From assembly GCA_963839095.1 (NCBI GenBank), contig CAWIUF010000074.1:186001-250000 (forward strand): a stretch of 64,000 nt of DNA, given 5' to 3'. Shown here in pieces: positions 1 to 8,200 of this stretch (position 1 is the stretch's first letter; every line of letters starts with the position of its first letter). A program made the translations under genes and the position numbers. The notes beneath the pieces are model-generated. The model was not told the origin of the DNA, ran no database searches, and saw only the letters and a list, made by a program, of their open reading frames with translations. This DNA comes from Palsa-504 sp963839095 (lineage in GTDB: Bacteria; Actinomycetota; Actinomycetes; Streptosporangiales; Streptosporangiaceae).

Positions 1-1236
1 TTCGGTGATGCGGCGTTCCAGGTAGCGGCGCTCGGGGAGGCTGTGAGCCAGGTCCAGGGCGGCCTGGTAGGCGGCCCGGGCCTCGGCGGGACGGCCAAGA
101 CGGCGCAGGAACTCGGCTCGGGTCGAGTGCCAGTACTGGTAGCCGGGCAGGCCGAGGCCGTCGACGATGGCCAGCGCGGCGGCCGGGCCTTCGACTTCCG
201 CGATCGCCACGGCGCCGTTCAGCCGGACCACGGCCGAGCCGGTCAGGTCGGCGAGCTCGCGGTAGAGCGCGGCGATCTGCGGCCAGTCGAGCCGTTCCTC
301 CGCCTGCAGCGAGGCGATCGCGGCCTGCAGCGCGTACGGGCCGCGGGCGCTTGGTCCGTGCCGCAGGGCGGGGTCGAGGAGAGCACGGTCCAGCAGGTCC
401 CTGGCCTCGGCGATCTGCCGCCAGTCCCACCGCGACCGGTCCTGGTCCGGCAGCAGCACCAGGTCCTGGCCGTCGAACCGCGTCTCCCGGCGCGCGTCGT
501 GCAGCAGCATCAGCGCCAGCAGGCCGAGCACCTCCGGCTCGGCCGGGAGCAGCGCGGTCAGCACCCGGCCGAGGCTGATCGCCTCGGCGGCCAGACCTGG
601 TTCCGGAGGCGGCTCGGGACCTGGCTCCCGGCTCGGCCGCGCGTCCGCGGCCGGGTTGCTGTAGCCCTGGTTGAAGATGAGGTAGACGACAGCGAGGACC
701 GCACCGAGCCGCTCGGGCAGCCGGGCGGCGGCCGGGATGCCGAACGGGATGCCGGCCACCTTGATCTTGGACTTGGCCCGGGTCAGGCGGCGCTTCATCG
801 TCTCGGCCGGGACCAGGAACGCCCGCGCGATCTCCTCGGTGGCCAGTCCGGCCACGGCGCGGAGGGTCAGCGCCACCTGCGCCTCGACCGCCAGTGCGGG
901 GTGGCAGCACATGAAGACGAGCTCCAGCCGCTCGTCCGGGATCGGGGTTTCGTCCATGGGCTCGCCCATCGGTGGTTCAGCCACGGGTTCGGACGCGAGC
1001 AGGGGGAGCTTGGCGGCCAGCACGCGATCGCGGCGCAGCCGGTCGATGGCCCGGTGCCGGGCCGTCGTCACCAGCCAGGCGCCGGGGTTGTCCGGCATCC
1101 CGCCGGACGGCCAGCGCTGGGCCGCGATCGCGAATGCCTCGGCCACCGCCTCCTCGGCCAGGTCGAAGTCGCCCAGGTAGCCGATGAGGCAGGCCAGTAC
1201 CCGGCCCCACTCGTCGCGGAAGACCTGCTCGATCAG
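1..1236 (-). CDS. ECF42-type RNA polymerase sigma factor (3' end outside window)
   Basis: Extracytoplasmic-function sigma factor that directs RNA polymerase to target promoters. The reverse strand reads open from about 1236 to the window edge (412 codons). Region 2 begins with IEQVFRDEWGRVLACLIG and the DFDLAEEAVAEAF stretch; region 4 follows; the C-terminal half is the TPR-like extension with the family signature GPYALQAAIASLQAEE. This architecture, together with the YCII/DGPF gene directly upstream, is the known ECF42 pairing. Start: the reading frame is the same as that of the upstream YCII gene and is blocked by its TAG at 1246-1248; no ATG or GTG occurs near the conserved N-terminus, so a CTG at 1236, six bases after AGGAG, is the best start. 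Only the extreme C-terminus is missing. Confidence 0.85.
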   Translation of the reverse strand, partial: MIEQVFRDEWGRVLACLIGYLGDFDLAEEAVAEAFAIAAQRWPSGGMPDNPGAWLVTTARHRAIDRLRRDRVLAAKLPLLASEPVAEPPMGEPMDETPIPDERLELVFMCCHPALAVEAQVALTLRAVAGLATEEIARAFLVPAETMKRRLTRAKSKIKVAGIPFGIPAAARLPERLGAVLAVVYLIFNQGYSNPAADARPSREPGPEPPPEPGLAAEAISLGRVLTALLPAEPEVLGLLALMLLHDARRETRFDGQDLVLLPDQDRSRWDWRQIAEARDLLDRALLDPALRHGPSARGPYALQAAIASLQAEERLDWPQIAALYRELADLTGSAVVRLNGAVAIAEVEGPAAALAIVDGLGLPGYQYWHSTRAEFLRRLGRPAEARAAYQAALDLAHSLPERRYLERRITE

Positions 1237-1245
1237 GGCAGGCTC

Positions 1246-1596
1246 CTAGCGCGCGGGGTCCGGCGGGACGACGGGCCTGATCTCGATCGAGCCGCCCATC
1301 CGGGCGGCCGGGATGCGGGCCGCGAGCTCGGTCGCGGCGTCCAGGTCCGCGGCCTCGACCAGGTAGAAGCCGGCCAAGATCTCCTTGGTGTCCGCGAACG
1401 GGCCGTCGGTGACCAGCGTCCGCCCGTCCTGGACGCGGACCGTGGTCGCGGTCTCGGCCGGATGCAGGGCGGCGCCGCCGGTCACCTCGGGCAGCTTCCT
1501 GAGCTCCAGGTACTCCCGGTGGCTGGCTTCGCGTTCGGTGTCGCTGAGCGCCTCGGCGGCCCCCGGCTGGCGGTAGATCAGCAGGGCGTACTGCAT
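1246..1596 (-). CDS. YCII/DGPF-domain protein, partner of ECF42 sigma factor
   Basis: Small dimeric alpha/beta protein of the YCII family, 116 residues from ATG at 1596 (MQYALLIYRQPG), which has a clear GGAG ribosome site about eight bases upstream. The conserved late segment reads GPFADTKEILAGFYLVEAAD, the typical DGPF region. It is transcribed just ahead of the sigma gene with only nine bases between its stop and the sigma start. Family knowledge: DGPF proteins are encoded beside ECF42 sigma factors and are thought to be regulatory partners or targets; no enzyme activity is established. Upstream in-frame ATGs exist (1623) but the conserved N-terminus starts at 1596. Confidence 0.88.
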   Translation of the reverse strand: MQYALLIYRQPGAAEALSDTEREASHREYLELRKLPEVTGGAALHPAETATTVRVQDGRTLVTDGPFADTKEILAGFYLVEAADLDAATELAARIPAARMGGSIEIRPVVPPDPAR

Positions 1597-1779
1597 CGTG
1601 GGCTCCTTTCTCCTGGTAGCCATCTTGTCGTGCTGATGACGAAGAGACCGCGCCCGGGGGGACAGCGGGACCCAGGAAAGTTTCTCCCCCAGGCGATGTA
1701 GTCCTCAGGGCTAGTGAACGCCGTCCGGGATGCAGCCCGCAGGCCGATGCGGGCCGGGGCCGGGTTAGGCCACATTTAG

Positions 1780-3082
1780 GTGGTGAAGCGAGCCAGCGTG
1801 ACGGCGGTGCTGGTCGGAGCGGTGGCGCTGGCGGTTTACCTGCTCCCCGGGCTGCCGGATCCGGCGGCGCACTGGCCGCTGTGGGACGTCCGGGTGTACG
1901 CATGGGGCGGCCAGCAGGCCGCCGCCGGGGGCGGGGCGCTGTACGCTCCGGGAGCCCGGTTCAGGTTCACCTACCCGCCGTTCGCCGCGGTGCTGTTCGC
2001 CGCCTTCGCCGGGGCGCCCGCCGGGGTGCTGAAGATCGTGCTGACCGCGGCGAGCCTGGCCGCGCTGGCGGTGCTGTGCGGGCAGGCGCTGGCCGCGGCC
2101 GGGGTGCGGCCCCGGCCGGAGACCGTCTTCGCCGTCTCCGCGCTGGCCCTGCTGACCCGGCCGGTGGCGTACACGCTGTACCTGGGCGAGATCAACCTGA
2201 TCCTGGCCGCGCTGATCGGCGCGGACCTGCTGCGGCGCGAGGACGGGGCCTGGTGGCAGGGCATCGGGACCGGGCTGGCGGCCGGGATCAAGCTCACCCC
2301 GCTGATCTTCGTGGCCTACCTCGTGCTGACCCGCCGGACGCGGGCGGCGGCGACCGCCTGCGCGGCCTTCGCGCTGACGGTCGCGGCCGGGTTCGCGTGG
2401 CTGCCCGGCTGGTCCCGGGCGTTCTGGCTGGGCGGGCTGTTCTACGATCAGCGCCGGGTCGGCAACCCGGCCAACCCGTCGGACCAGTCGCTGTCCGGGG
2501 CGGTGGCCCGGCTGGCCGGCACCGGGGACCCGCCGCGGGCTCTGGTGGCTGGTCGCGGTGCTGGCGGCCGGGCTGGCGGGCCTGGCCGTGGCCGTCTGGG
2601 CCCACTACCGCGGGTACCGGCTGGCCGGGTTCTTGTGCTGCGCCTTCACCGGCCTGCTGGTGTCGCCGTTCTCCTGGACGCACCACTGGGTGTGGGTGGT
2701 TCCGCTGCTGACCTGGCTGGCCGTGACCGCCTGGCGGCGGCGTTCGGCGGCCTGGTGGGTGGCAGCGGCGTGGTGGGCGGTGGCGGCCGGAGCGGCGGCG
2801 GTGTTCTCCAGGCTCGTGCGGCTGCCCTGGCCCGGGCATCCGCCCGGAGCGGGCACGATGGCGGCGAGCGACCTGTACGTGCTGGCCGGCCTGGCGGTGC
2901 TGGCGGCGACCGGGGTGCAGGATGGCACGCCGGTGCAGAGCCGGCCCGCGATCGCGGGCCGGCTCCGGCGCTACGAGGGCGATTACTTCAGGGCGCGGAC
3001 CCGCGGGATCAGCTTGAGCATGAGCGAGGACAGCGTGGGCTTCGGCGCTTTGACGCTGAGCAGCTCGCTGTCGATCATGTAG
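1780..3082 (+). CDS. GT87 (DUF2029) polyprenyl-phosphate mannosyltransferase, frameshifted
   Basis: Multi-pass membrane glycosyltransferase of family GT87, which in actinobacteria transfers mannose from polyprenyl-phosphate to lipoglycans on the outer face of the membrane. Starts with GTG-GTG at 1780/1783. The first part holds the family loop FRFTYPPFAAVLFAAF and several hydrophobic helices up to about 2540; the second part continues in another frame with WLVAVLAAGLAGLAVAVWA and the SPFSWTHHWVWVVPLLTW segment. The join is near 2541, where one base appears to be missing (GCTCTG then GTGGCTGG). The end is uncertain: the second frame runs to 3082 through a strong hairpin at 2938-2965 and over the neighbouring pseudogene, so the true C-terminus may be earlier and another error may exist. 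Confidence 0.75.
2938..2965. terminator. perfect 12-bp hairpin between convergent genes
   Basis: GAGCCGGCCCGC, loop GATC, then the exact reverse complement. It lies at the end of the GT87 gene and just beyond the end of the opposing pseudogene, so it could terminate both. There is no T run, as is usual in high-GC actinobacteria. Confidence 0.55.
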
Positions 3083-3697
3083 ATGTCCGTGCCGTCGAGG
3101 GTCCACAGCGCCACGGTCACCTACGGCGGGCCGGGGACTTCGTATCCGTCAGGTATTCGGTGAGCAGCAGGGACTGGTGGCCGCCGACGCGCTCGGCGGT
3201 CCGGGCATGCACGGTCTCCTTGAGCGTGCCGCCGTGCCCGTCCTTGGCGAAGCTCACCGACTTGCACGACTTGTACTTGGCGCCGATCTGGCCAAGAGCG
3301 TGGCGGCCGCGTGGTTACTCGCGACTGGTACACGGACTGCTGGAAGATCTCCTGCACGGCCGCCGTGGGCGACTTGGCCGTGGCCGCCTCGTTCGCGAAG
3401 GCGGTCTCACCGAAGCCGCCAACGTGTGCCGATGAGACTCCAGAAGTCTGAAGCACGTCATGGACGGGACGTGGAACGTGGTGCCGTGCTCGAGCGCTGC
3501 CACCCGAGTTGCTCGCGAAAAGCGTGCTGTAGCCGGGCAGGAAGCTCGAGGGAGGCAGCAGGCCGCCCTTGAGCTGTCTTGCCCGGTGACCTGGGCCGGC
3601 GCATGGGACACCGCGGGCGAGGCCAGCGCCGCCGGTGCGAGCACGTGCACAGCGCGGCCGCGACGGCTACGGCACCGGCTTTGGTACGGAACGACAT
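2983..3697 (-). pseudogene. decayed secreted protein with Sec signal peptide
   Basis: Starts at ATG 3697 with a signal peptide (MSFRTKAGAVAVAAALCT, then in the next frame VLAPAALASPAVS). Coding similarity then moves through all three frames: LPGYSTLFASNSGG, LEHGTTFHVPSMTC, GGFGETAFANEAATA, FQQSVYQS, and finally TDIYMIDSELLSVKAPKPT ending LKLIPRVRALK at a TAA at 2983. Together the pieces give about 235 residues of a secreted protein like those found as hypothetical proteins in streptomycetes. At least four frameshifts are needed, too many for isolated base-call errors, so this is most likely a true pseudogene. Function unknown. Confidence 0.65.
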
Positions 3698-3756
3698 GAA
3701 CTGGTCTCCCTTTAGCTGCCCCGGAATGAAGGGCGCCAGCATATCGGGAGATACCG

Positions 3757-3839
3757 TGCGGGCGGGGGGATTTGAACCCCCACGGTGTCGCCACCAACAG
3801 GACCTAAACCTGCCGCGTATGCCATTTCGCCACGCCCGC
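3757..3839 (-). tRNA. tRNA-Leu, anticodon UAG
   Basis: Reverse-strand cloverleaf of 83 bases: acceptor GCGGGCG pairs with CGCCCGC, anticodon stem GCAGG/CCTGT closes the loop TTTAGGT (anticodon TAG), a long class II variable arm follows, and the T arm is GGGGG-TTCAAAT-CCCCC. Discriminator base A; CCA is not encoded. The acceptor, T arm and anticodon are all intact, so it should be functional. Confidence 0.93.
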
Positions 3840-3883
3840 GCGCGCGACCGGCGAATGCCTGGTCGCTGGTAAGACCGTACCGC

Positions 3884-4354
3884 CTAGGCGCCGACCTCGG
3901 CGCGCAGCCGGGCGACATGGCCGGTGGCCTTGACGCCGTACAGCGCCTTAGCGATAGCGCCGTCCGCGTCGACCACGAACGTGGACCTGATCACGCCGAC
4001 CATGGTCTTGCCGTAGAGCTTCTTCTCGCCGTAGGCGCCGTAGGCCTCGAGCACGGCGTGGTCGGGGTCGGACAGCAGCGGGAAGGTCAGCCCCTCGGAG
4101 TCCCGGAACTTGGCCAGCTTGGCCGGCTTGTCGGGCGAGATGCCGAGCACGGTGATGCCCGCGGAGTTCAGCTCGGCCAGGCTGTCCCGGAAGTCGCAGG
4201 CCTGCTTGGTGCAGCCGGGCGTCATCGCGGCCGGATAGAAGTACACGATCACCCGCTGGCCGCGGAACGAGGACAGCGACACCTCGTTCTCGTCGGCGTC
4301 CAGCAAGGTGAACTCGGGGGCCGGGTCGCCCGGCGCCAGCCGCTGGTCTGTCAT
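3884..4354 (-). CDS. bcp: thioredoxin-dependent thiol peroxidase (BCP/PrxQ)
   Basis: Peroxiredoxin that reduces hydrogen peroxide and organic peroxides with electrons from thioredoxin. 156 residues, normal length. The active-site segment PAAMTPGCTKQACDFRD gives the peroxidatic Cys48 and the resolving Cys53 five residues later, the atypical 2-Cys PrxQ arrangement. The ATG overlaps the rdgB stop as ATGA and is preceded by GGAGG, so translation is coupled to rdgB; rph-rdgB-bcp read as one operon. Confidence 0.94.
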   Translation of the reverse strand: MTDQRLAPGDPAPEFTLLDADENEVSLSSFRGQRVIVYFYPAAMTPGCTKQACDFRDSLAELNSAGITVLGISPDKPAKLAKFRDSEGLTFPLLSDPDHAVLEAYGAYGEKKLYGKTMVGVIRSTFVVDADGAIAKALYGVKATGHVARLRAEVGA

Positions 4355-4998
4355 GTGCCCTCCCGTGGTTGTGCGAGCGCGGCGGTGATGAACGGGACCA
4401 GAGCGCGGAAGGCGCGGCCGCGGTGGCTGATCGCGTCCTTGGCCTCGGCGGTCATCTCGGCCGTGGTCTGGTCAAAGCCGTCGGGCAGGAAGATGGGGTC
4501 GTAGCCGAAGCCGCCGCTGCCGCGCGGTTCCCGGATCAGCCGGCCCTCGACCTCCCCGGTCACCACCCACTCGCGGGCCGCGGGTCCCGGCCCGACCAGG
4601 GCGGCGGCGCAGGTGAACCGCGCACCGAGCCTTTCGTCGGGCACGTCGCCCACCTGGGCCAGGACCAGCTCCAGGTTGGCCCGGTCGTCGCCGTGGCCGC
4701 CCGCCCAGCGGGCGGACAGCACGCCGGGCATGCCGTTGAGCGCGTCCACGCACAGGCCGGAGTCGTCCGAGACCGCGGGCAGGCCGGTGTAGTCGGCGAT
4801 CGCGCGCGCCTTGAGCAGCGCGTTCGCCTCGAACGTGGCCCCGGTCTCCGGCACCTCGGGCGCGTCCGGGAACTCCTCGAGGCCGACCAGCTTGATCGCA
4901 CCGCCGTGGTCCGCGGCGGCCAGGATACGAGCCAGCTCGCGCAGCTTGGCGGCGTTGCGGGTGGCCAGTACGACGGCGTCAGCGGCCACGCGGATCAC
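4351..4998 (-). CDS. rdgB: RdgB/HAM1 non-canonical purine NTP pyrophosphatase
   Basis: Hydrolyses dITP, XTP and similar damaged purine nucleotides to monophosphates, keeping them out of DNA and RNA. The N-terminal VVLATRNAAKLRELARIL, the DDSGLCVDALNGMPGVLSAR block and GGFGYDPIFLP near the C-terminus are the family signatures. I place the start at GTG 4998 because it overlaps the rph stop as GTGA, the usual coupled arrangement; an ATG at 5022 would add eight residues and lie inside rph. Middle gene of rph-rdgB-bcp; rph-rdgB adjacency is common in actinobacteria. Confidence 0.92.
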   Translation of the reverse strand: MIRVAADAVVLATRNAAKLRELARILAAADHGGAIKLVGLEEFPDAPEVPETGATFEANALLKARAIADYTGLPAVSDDSGLCVDALNGMPGVLSARWAGGHGDDRANLELVLAQVGDVPDERLGARFTCAAALVGPGPAAREWVVTGEVEGRLIREPRGSGGFGYDPIFLPDGFDQTTAEMTAEAKDAISHRGRAFRALVPFITAALAQPREGT

Positions 4999-5771
4999 AT
5001 CCGGCTGGACGGGCCATCCCACGGCAGCGGAGCGCCCGGCCGCCCGTGGGGCGATAAGGCCAGCGCGTCATGCTGCAGCCTGGTCAGCTCGCCGCAGCCG
5101 GTCACGGCGAGGTCGAGGAGCTGGTTGAGCAGGTCCCGGCTGAACGGCTCCTGCTCGGCGGTCCCCTGGATCTCCACGAAGTCGCCGCTGGCGGTGCAGA
5201 CCACGTTCATGTCGGTCTGCGCGGCCACGTCCTCCTCGTAGCACAGGTCGAGCCGGGGCTCGCCGTCGACGATGCCGACGCTGACGGCGGACACCGAGGT
5301 GAGCAGCGGGTCGCCCTTGGTCCGCTTGCGGCCCTTGAGCCAGGCCACCGCCTCGGCCAGCGCGACGTAGCCGCCGGTGATGGCGGCCGTCCGGGTGCCG
5401 CCGTCGGCCTGGAGCACGTCGCAGTCGATGACGATGGTGTTCTCGCCCAGCGCCTTGTAGTCCACGCAGGCCCGCAGCGAGCGCCCCACCAGCCGGGAGA
5501 TCTCGTGCGTGCGGCCGCCGAGGCGGCCCTTGACCGACTCGCGGTCGTTGCGGGAGTTGGTCGCCCGGGGCAGCATGGCGTACTCGGCGGTCACCCAGCC
5601 GAGCCCGCTGCCGCGCCGCCAGCGGGGCACGTCCTCGGTGACGCTCGCGGCGCACAGCACCCGGGTGCGGCCGAATTCCACCAGCACCGACCCCTCGGCG
5701 TGGTCGAGCCAGCCGCGGGTCAGCCGCACCGGCCGCAGTTCGGTGACGGATCGTCCGTCGGGTCGTGACAT
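4995..5771 (-). CDS. rph: ribonuclease PH
   Basis: Phosphate-dependent 3'-5' exoribonuclease that trims tRNA 3' ends. 258 residues from ATG at 5771. It begins RPDGRSVTELRPVRLTRG, followed by the conserved GWVTAEYAMLPRATNSRNDR and the phosphate-site region with many Arg (ESVKGRLGGRTHEISRLVGR). The DCDVLQADGGTRTAAITG segment is the hallmark of RNase PH. First gene of the rph-rdgB-bcp operon. Confidence 0.96.
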   Translation of the reverse strand: MSRPDGRSVTELRPVRLTRGWLDHAEGSVLVEFGRTRVLCAASVTEDVPRWRRGSGLGWVTAEYAMLPRATNSRNDRESVKGRLGGRTHEISRLVGRSLRACVDYKALGENTIVIDCDVLQADGGTRTAAITGGYVALAEAVAWLKGRKRTKGDPLLTSVSAVSVGIVDGEPRLDLCYEEDVAAQTDMNVVCTASGDFVEIQGTAEQEPFSRDLLNQLLDLAVTGCGELTRLQHDALALSPHGRPGAPLPWDGPSSRM

Positions 5772-5829
5772 GCCGCCCAGCCTATCGGCCAGCCGGCACT
5801 GGCAGGCCGGGATCGCGGGCAGGCCGGGA

Positions 5830-6597
5830 TCAGGTAGCGGGCCCGAGCACCAGGCCGCTGGTGGCCAGCGACAGCGGCCCGTCGAAGGCGCTGGCCGCCT
5901 GGGCCAGCGTCTGCTCCCGGTCGTTCCACGGCACCAGGTGCGTGAGCACCAGCTGCCCGGCCCCGGCCCGGGTCGCGTGGGCGGCGGCCTGCCGCGCCGT
6001 CAGGTGCAGGTCAGGACGGTCGTCCTGGCCGTCGAGGAACGACGCCTCGCAGAGCAGCACGTCCACCCCGCCGGCCAGCCGGACCAGCGCGTCGGACTCC
6101 CCCGTGTCGGCCGAGTAGGCCAGCTGCCAGCCGTCGTGCCGGACCCGGAAGCCGAACGTCTGCACCGGATGGTTCATCAGCTCCGTGGTGATCAGGAAAG
6201 GACCTATACCGAACGAGCCGGGTTCGAGCTCGCGCACATCGAACCTCAGCTGGCCGCCGGGGCCGCCGGCGATGCCGTCGGAGCCCGGGCCCAGATCGGG
6301 TTTGGCCAGCCCGGCCGTGCCGCGCGGCCCGTAGACGGGGATTACCGGCTGGGGGCCTCGCGGCGTGAACTGCCGGGCTATCCAGTAGGCCGCCAGGTCG
6401 ATGCAGTGGTCGGCGTGCAGGTGGCTGATGCAGATCGCGTCGACGCCGAAGAGCTCGGTGTACCGCTGGAGCACCCCCAGCGACCCGTTACCCATGTCGA
6501 TGACCAGGCGGAATCCCTCCGCCTCGAGCAGGTAGCAGGATGCCGGGCTGTCCGGCCCGGGGAAGCTCCCCGCGCACCCGATCACCGTCACGCGCAT
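5830..6597 (-). CDS. metallo-beta-lactamase-fold hydrolase (RNase Z-like)
   Basis: 255-residue MBL-fold phosphodiesterase/nuclease-type enzyme that would bind two zinc ions. Metal motif SHLHADH is at residues 58-64, a downstream SADTGESDAL holds the bridging Asp, and TAR..H and LTHLVPW give further ligands near the end. It begins MRVTVIGCAGSFPGPDSPAS, typical of the RNase Z/cAMP-phosphodiesterase-like actinobacterial proteins. Start ATG at 6597; an ATG three codons earlier (6606) is possible. Divergent from the NadD-like gene with only about 20 bases between starts. Often found near rph/rdgB in actinobacteria. Substrate unknown. Confidence 0.85.
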   Translation of the reverse strand: MRVTVIGCAGSFPGPDSPASCYLLEAEGFRLVIDMGNGSLGVLQRYTELFGVDAICISHLHADHCIDLAAYWIARQFTPRGPQPVIPVYGPRGTAGLAKPDLGPGSDGIAGGPGGQLRFDVRELEPGSFGIGPFLITTELMNHPVQTFGFRVRHDGWQLAYSADTGESDALVRLAGGVDVLLCEASFLDGQDDRPDLHLTARQAAAHATRAGAGQLVLTHLVPWNDREQTLAQAASAFDGPLSLATSGLVLGPAT

Positions 6598-6618
6598 GCG
6601 TGCCATTATGGCCTGAAC

Positions 6619-7335
6619 ATGTTCACGCTTTTTTACGGTCTGTCGGCGGATCCGGTTCACCAGGGGCATATCGATCTCGTGACGGCTGCCGTCACCGAGC
6701 TCGACGACCGGGGACATGAGGTTTCCCTGGTGCTCCTGGTTCCCGTCTACCGGCGCAATCCCGTCGGCGAGCACCCTAAGTACGGTCTGCCGGAGACCTA
6801 CGAGGACCGGGTCCAGCTGGCCGAGCTGGCGGCCGGGGTGATGAGCAAGCAGCTGGCCGGGGCCGGCATCCTGAACTGCGCGGTCACCGTCAGCCGGGCC
6901 GCGCGGGAGCTGGCGATGAGGTCAGGCGGGCCGAACTACGACCTCGAGACGCTGCGCTACGTCCGGGACCGGCTCGAGCCGGGCGGCGAGCTGCTCTTCC
7001 TGATGAGCGCCGAGCTCGTCGCGGGACCGGACCCGGAGTTCGCGCGCTGGCACGAGCCGGTCGAGATCGCCCGGCTGGCGACCCTGGCGATCGCCCCCCG
7101 GCCGGGATACCCGCCGAACATGAATTTCCTCGCCGGACTCACCGCGGAAGGGGGACGTTTCATCTACCTCAATAGCGTGGTCACCATGGACATTTCCTCG
7201 AGCCAGATCAGGGAACGGCTGATGGCGGGGGCCGATCCGCACGTGCTGGCCGGCGAAGGGCTGATCCCCGCGTCGGTCGCCGACTACATCGCCCGGCACC
7301 CCGGGCTGTACCGGCCCCGGACGGCGGGCGCCTGA
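6619..7335 (+). CDS. NadD-like nucleotidyltransferase
   Basis: Class I nucleotidyltransferase-fold protein, 238 residues. It starts MFTLFYGLSADPVHQGH: the HQGH is the T/HxGH nucleotide-binding motif. Near the C-terminus VTMDISSSQIRERL is the ISSTxIR motif of nicotinate-mononucleotide adenylyltransferases, followed by a VADYIARHPGLY tail also typical of NadD. It is longer than usual NadD and has an atypical centre, so the substrate may be different. The stop TGA abuts the ATG of the FRG-domain gene, implying co-translation. No ribosome site is evident before the ATG, which lies close to the divergent gene, so the mRNA may be leaderless. Confidence 0.72.
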   Translation: MFTLFYGLSADPVHQGHIDLVTAAVTELDDRGHEVSLVLLVPVYRRNPVGEHPKYGLPETYEDRVQLAELAAGVMSKQLAGAGILNCAVTVSRAARELAMRSGGPNYDLETLRYVRDRLEPGGELLFLMSAELVAGPDPEFARWHEPVEIARLATLAIAPRPGYPPNMNFLAGLTAEGGRFIYLNSVVTMDISSSQIRERLMAGADPHVLAGEGLIPASVADYIARHPGLYRPRTAGA

Positions 7336-8139
7336 ATGGGCGGTATCACCTCCGAGGTCGAGCCGATCTACGTGACCACGGTCGGCGAGCTGGTCAGCGC
7401 GGTCACCGACATGTCGACCGGCCGGTATGTGCTCTGGTACCGCGGCCACAGCCAGGCGGACTGGGACGTGCTGCCGTCGATCTGGCGGGGCTACAGCCCG
7501 GCCGAGGAGCGGAACCTGACGAACCGGTTCCGCTCCCGCGCCTCGATCCGCTACTCCCCCGCCCCGGACTACGCCGCGACGGCGGCCTGGCTCAGCCTGA
7601 TGCAGCACTACGGGCTGCCGACCCGGTTGCTCGACTGGACCCGGTCCCCCCTGATCGCGGCGTACTTCGCGATCGCGGCCGCCCTTCCCGGGCACGCCCG
7701 CCCCGGCGGCGAGGACGCGGCCATCTGGGTGCTCCACCCGGAGATCCTCAACGCGCGGCAGGGGTTCCGCGCGGTGACGCCGCCCATCGACGCGCACATG
7801 TGCGGAAGCATGCTGTGGCCCGCGTTCAGCGACAACGCCGAGGAAAACGACAAGGTCCTGGCGGTGATGTCGGCCGAGACGGACCTGCGGATGTTCGTCC
7901 AGCAGGGGTGCTTCACCATCCATTCCAGCCACACCGCGCTCAACAAGAGCGACGGCCACGCGGACTACCTGCAGCCGGTGGTGGTGCGCCGGGAGGACAT
8001 CCCGCGGATGGCACGGGAGATCGATGCCTGCGGCTTCCGCCGCGGCGACATGTTCCCCGATCTGGGCAACCTGGCCGAGGAGCTGCGGCGCACCCATCCG
8101 CCGGGCTCCTACGTCGAGGAGCCGAACCCGTCCCGGTGA
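7336..8139 (+). CDS. FRG-domain protein
   Basis: 267-residue protein with an FRG domain. The N-terminal motif is WYRGHSQADWDVLPSIWRG (the F/W-x-RG signature) and the second motif is QHYGLPTRLLDWTRSPLIAA, diagnostic of the family. The biochemical role of FRG domains is not well established; they are seen in phage-defence and toxin-like contexts. It starts immediately after the NadD-like gene (TGA-ATG), so the two are probably one functional unit. No signal peptide or membrane segment. Confidence 0.82.
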   Translation: MGGITSEVEPIYVTTVGELVSAVTDMSTGRYVLWYRGHSQADWDVLPSIWRGYSPAEERNLTNRFRSRASIRYSPAPDYAATAAWLSLMQHYGLPTRLLDWTRSPLIAAYFAIAAALPGHARPGGEDAAIWVLHPEILNARQGFRAVTPPIDAHMCGSMLWPAFSDNAEENDKVLAVMSAETDLRMFVQQGCFTIHSSHTALNKSDGHADYLQPVVVRREDIPRMAREIDACGFRRGDMFPDLGNLAEELRRTHPPGSYVEEPNPSR

Positions 8140-8200
8140 CCGGGCCGCTCCGGGATAGCCTGATCGGGCCAGCCGAAAAGGCCAGCTAAAAGGGGAGCCT

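Noticed and set aside
43..1701. Long forward open frame opposite the sigma and YCII genes
   Set aside because: Arg/Gly/Pro-rich antisense shadow caused by high GC; the reverse strand shows clear sigma and YCII motifs.
3757..3839. tRNA-Leu as an integration site for the tyrosine integrase at 22 kb
   Set aside because: No copy of the tRNA 3' end is seen near the integrase, and 18 kb of housekeeping genes lie between.
8140..8200. Cobalamin riboswitch before the BluB-CobT gene
   Set aside because: Only 61 bases are available and no B12-box-like sequence is seen.
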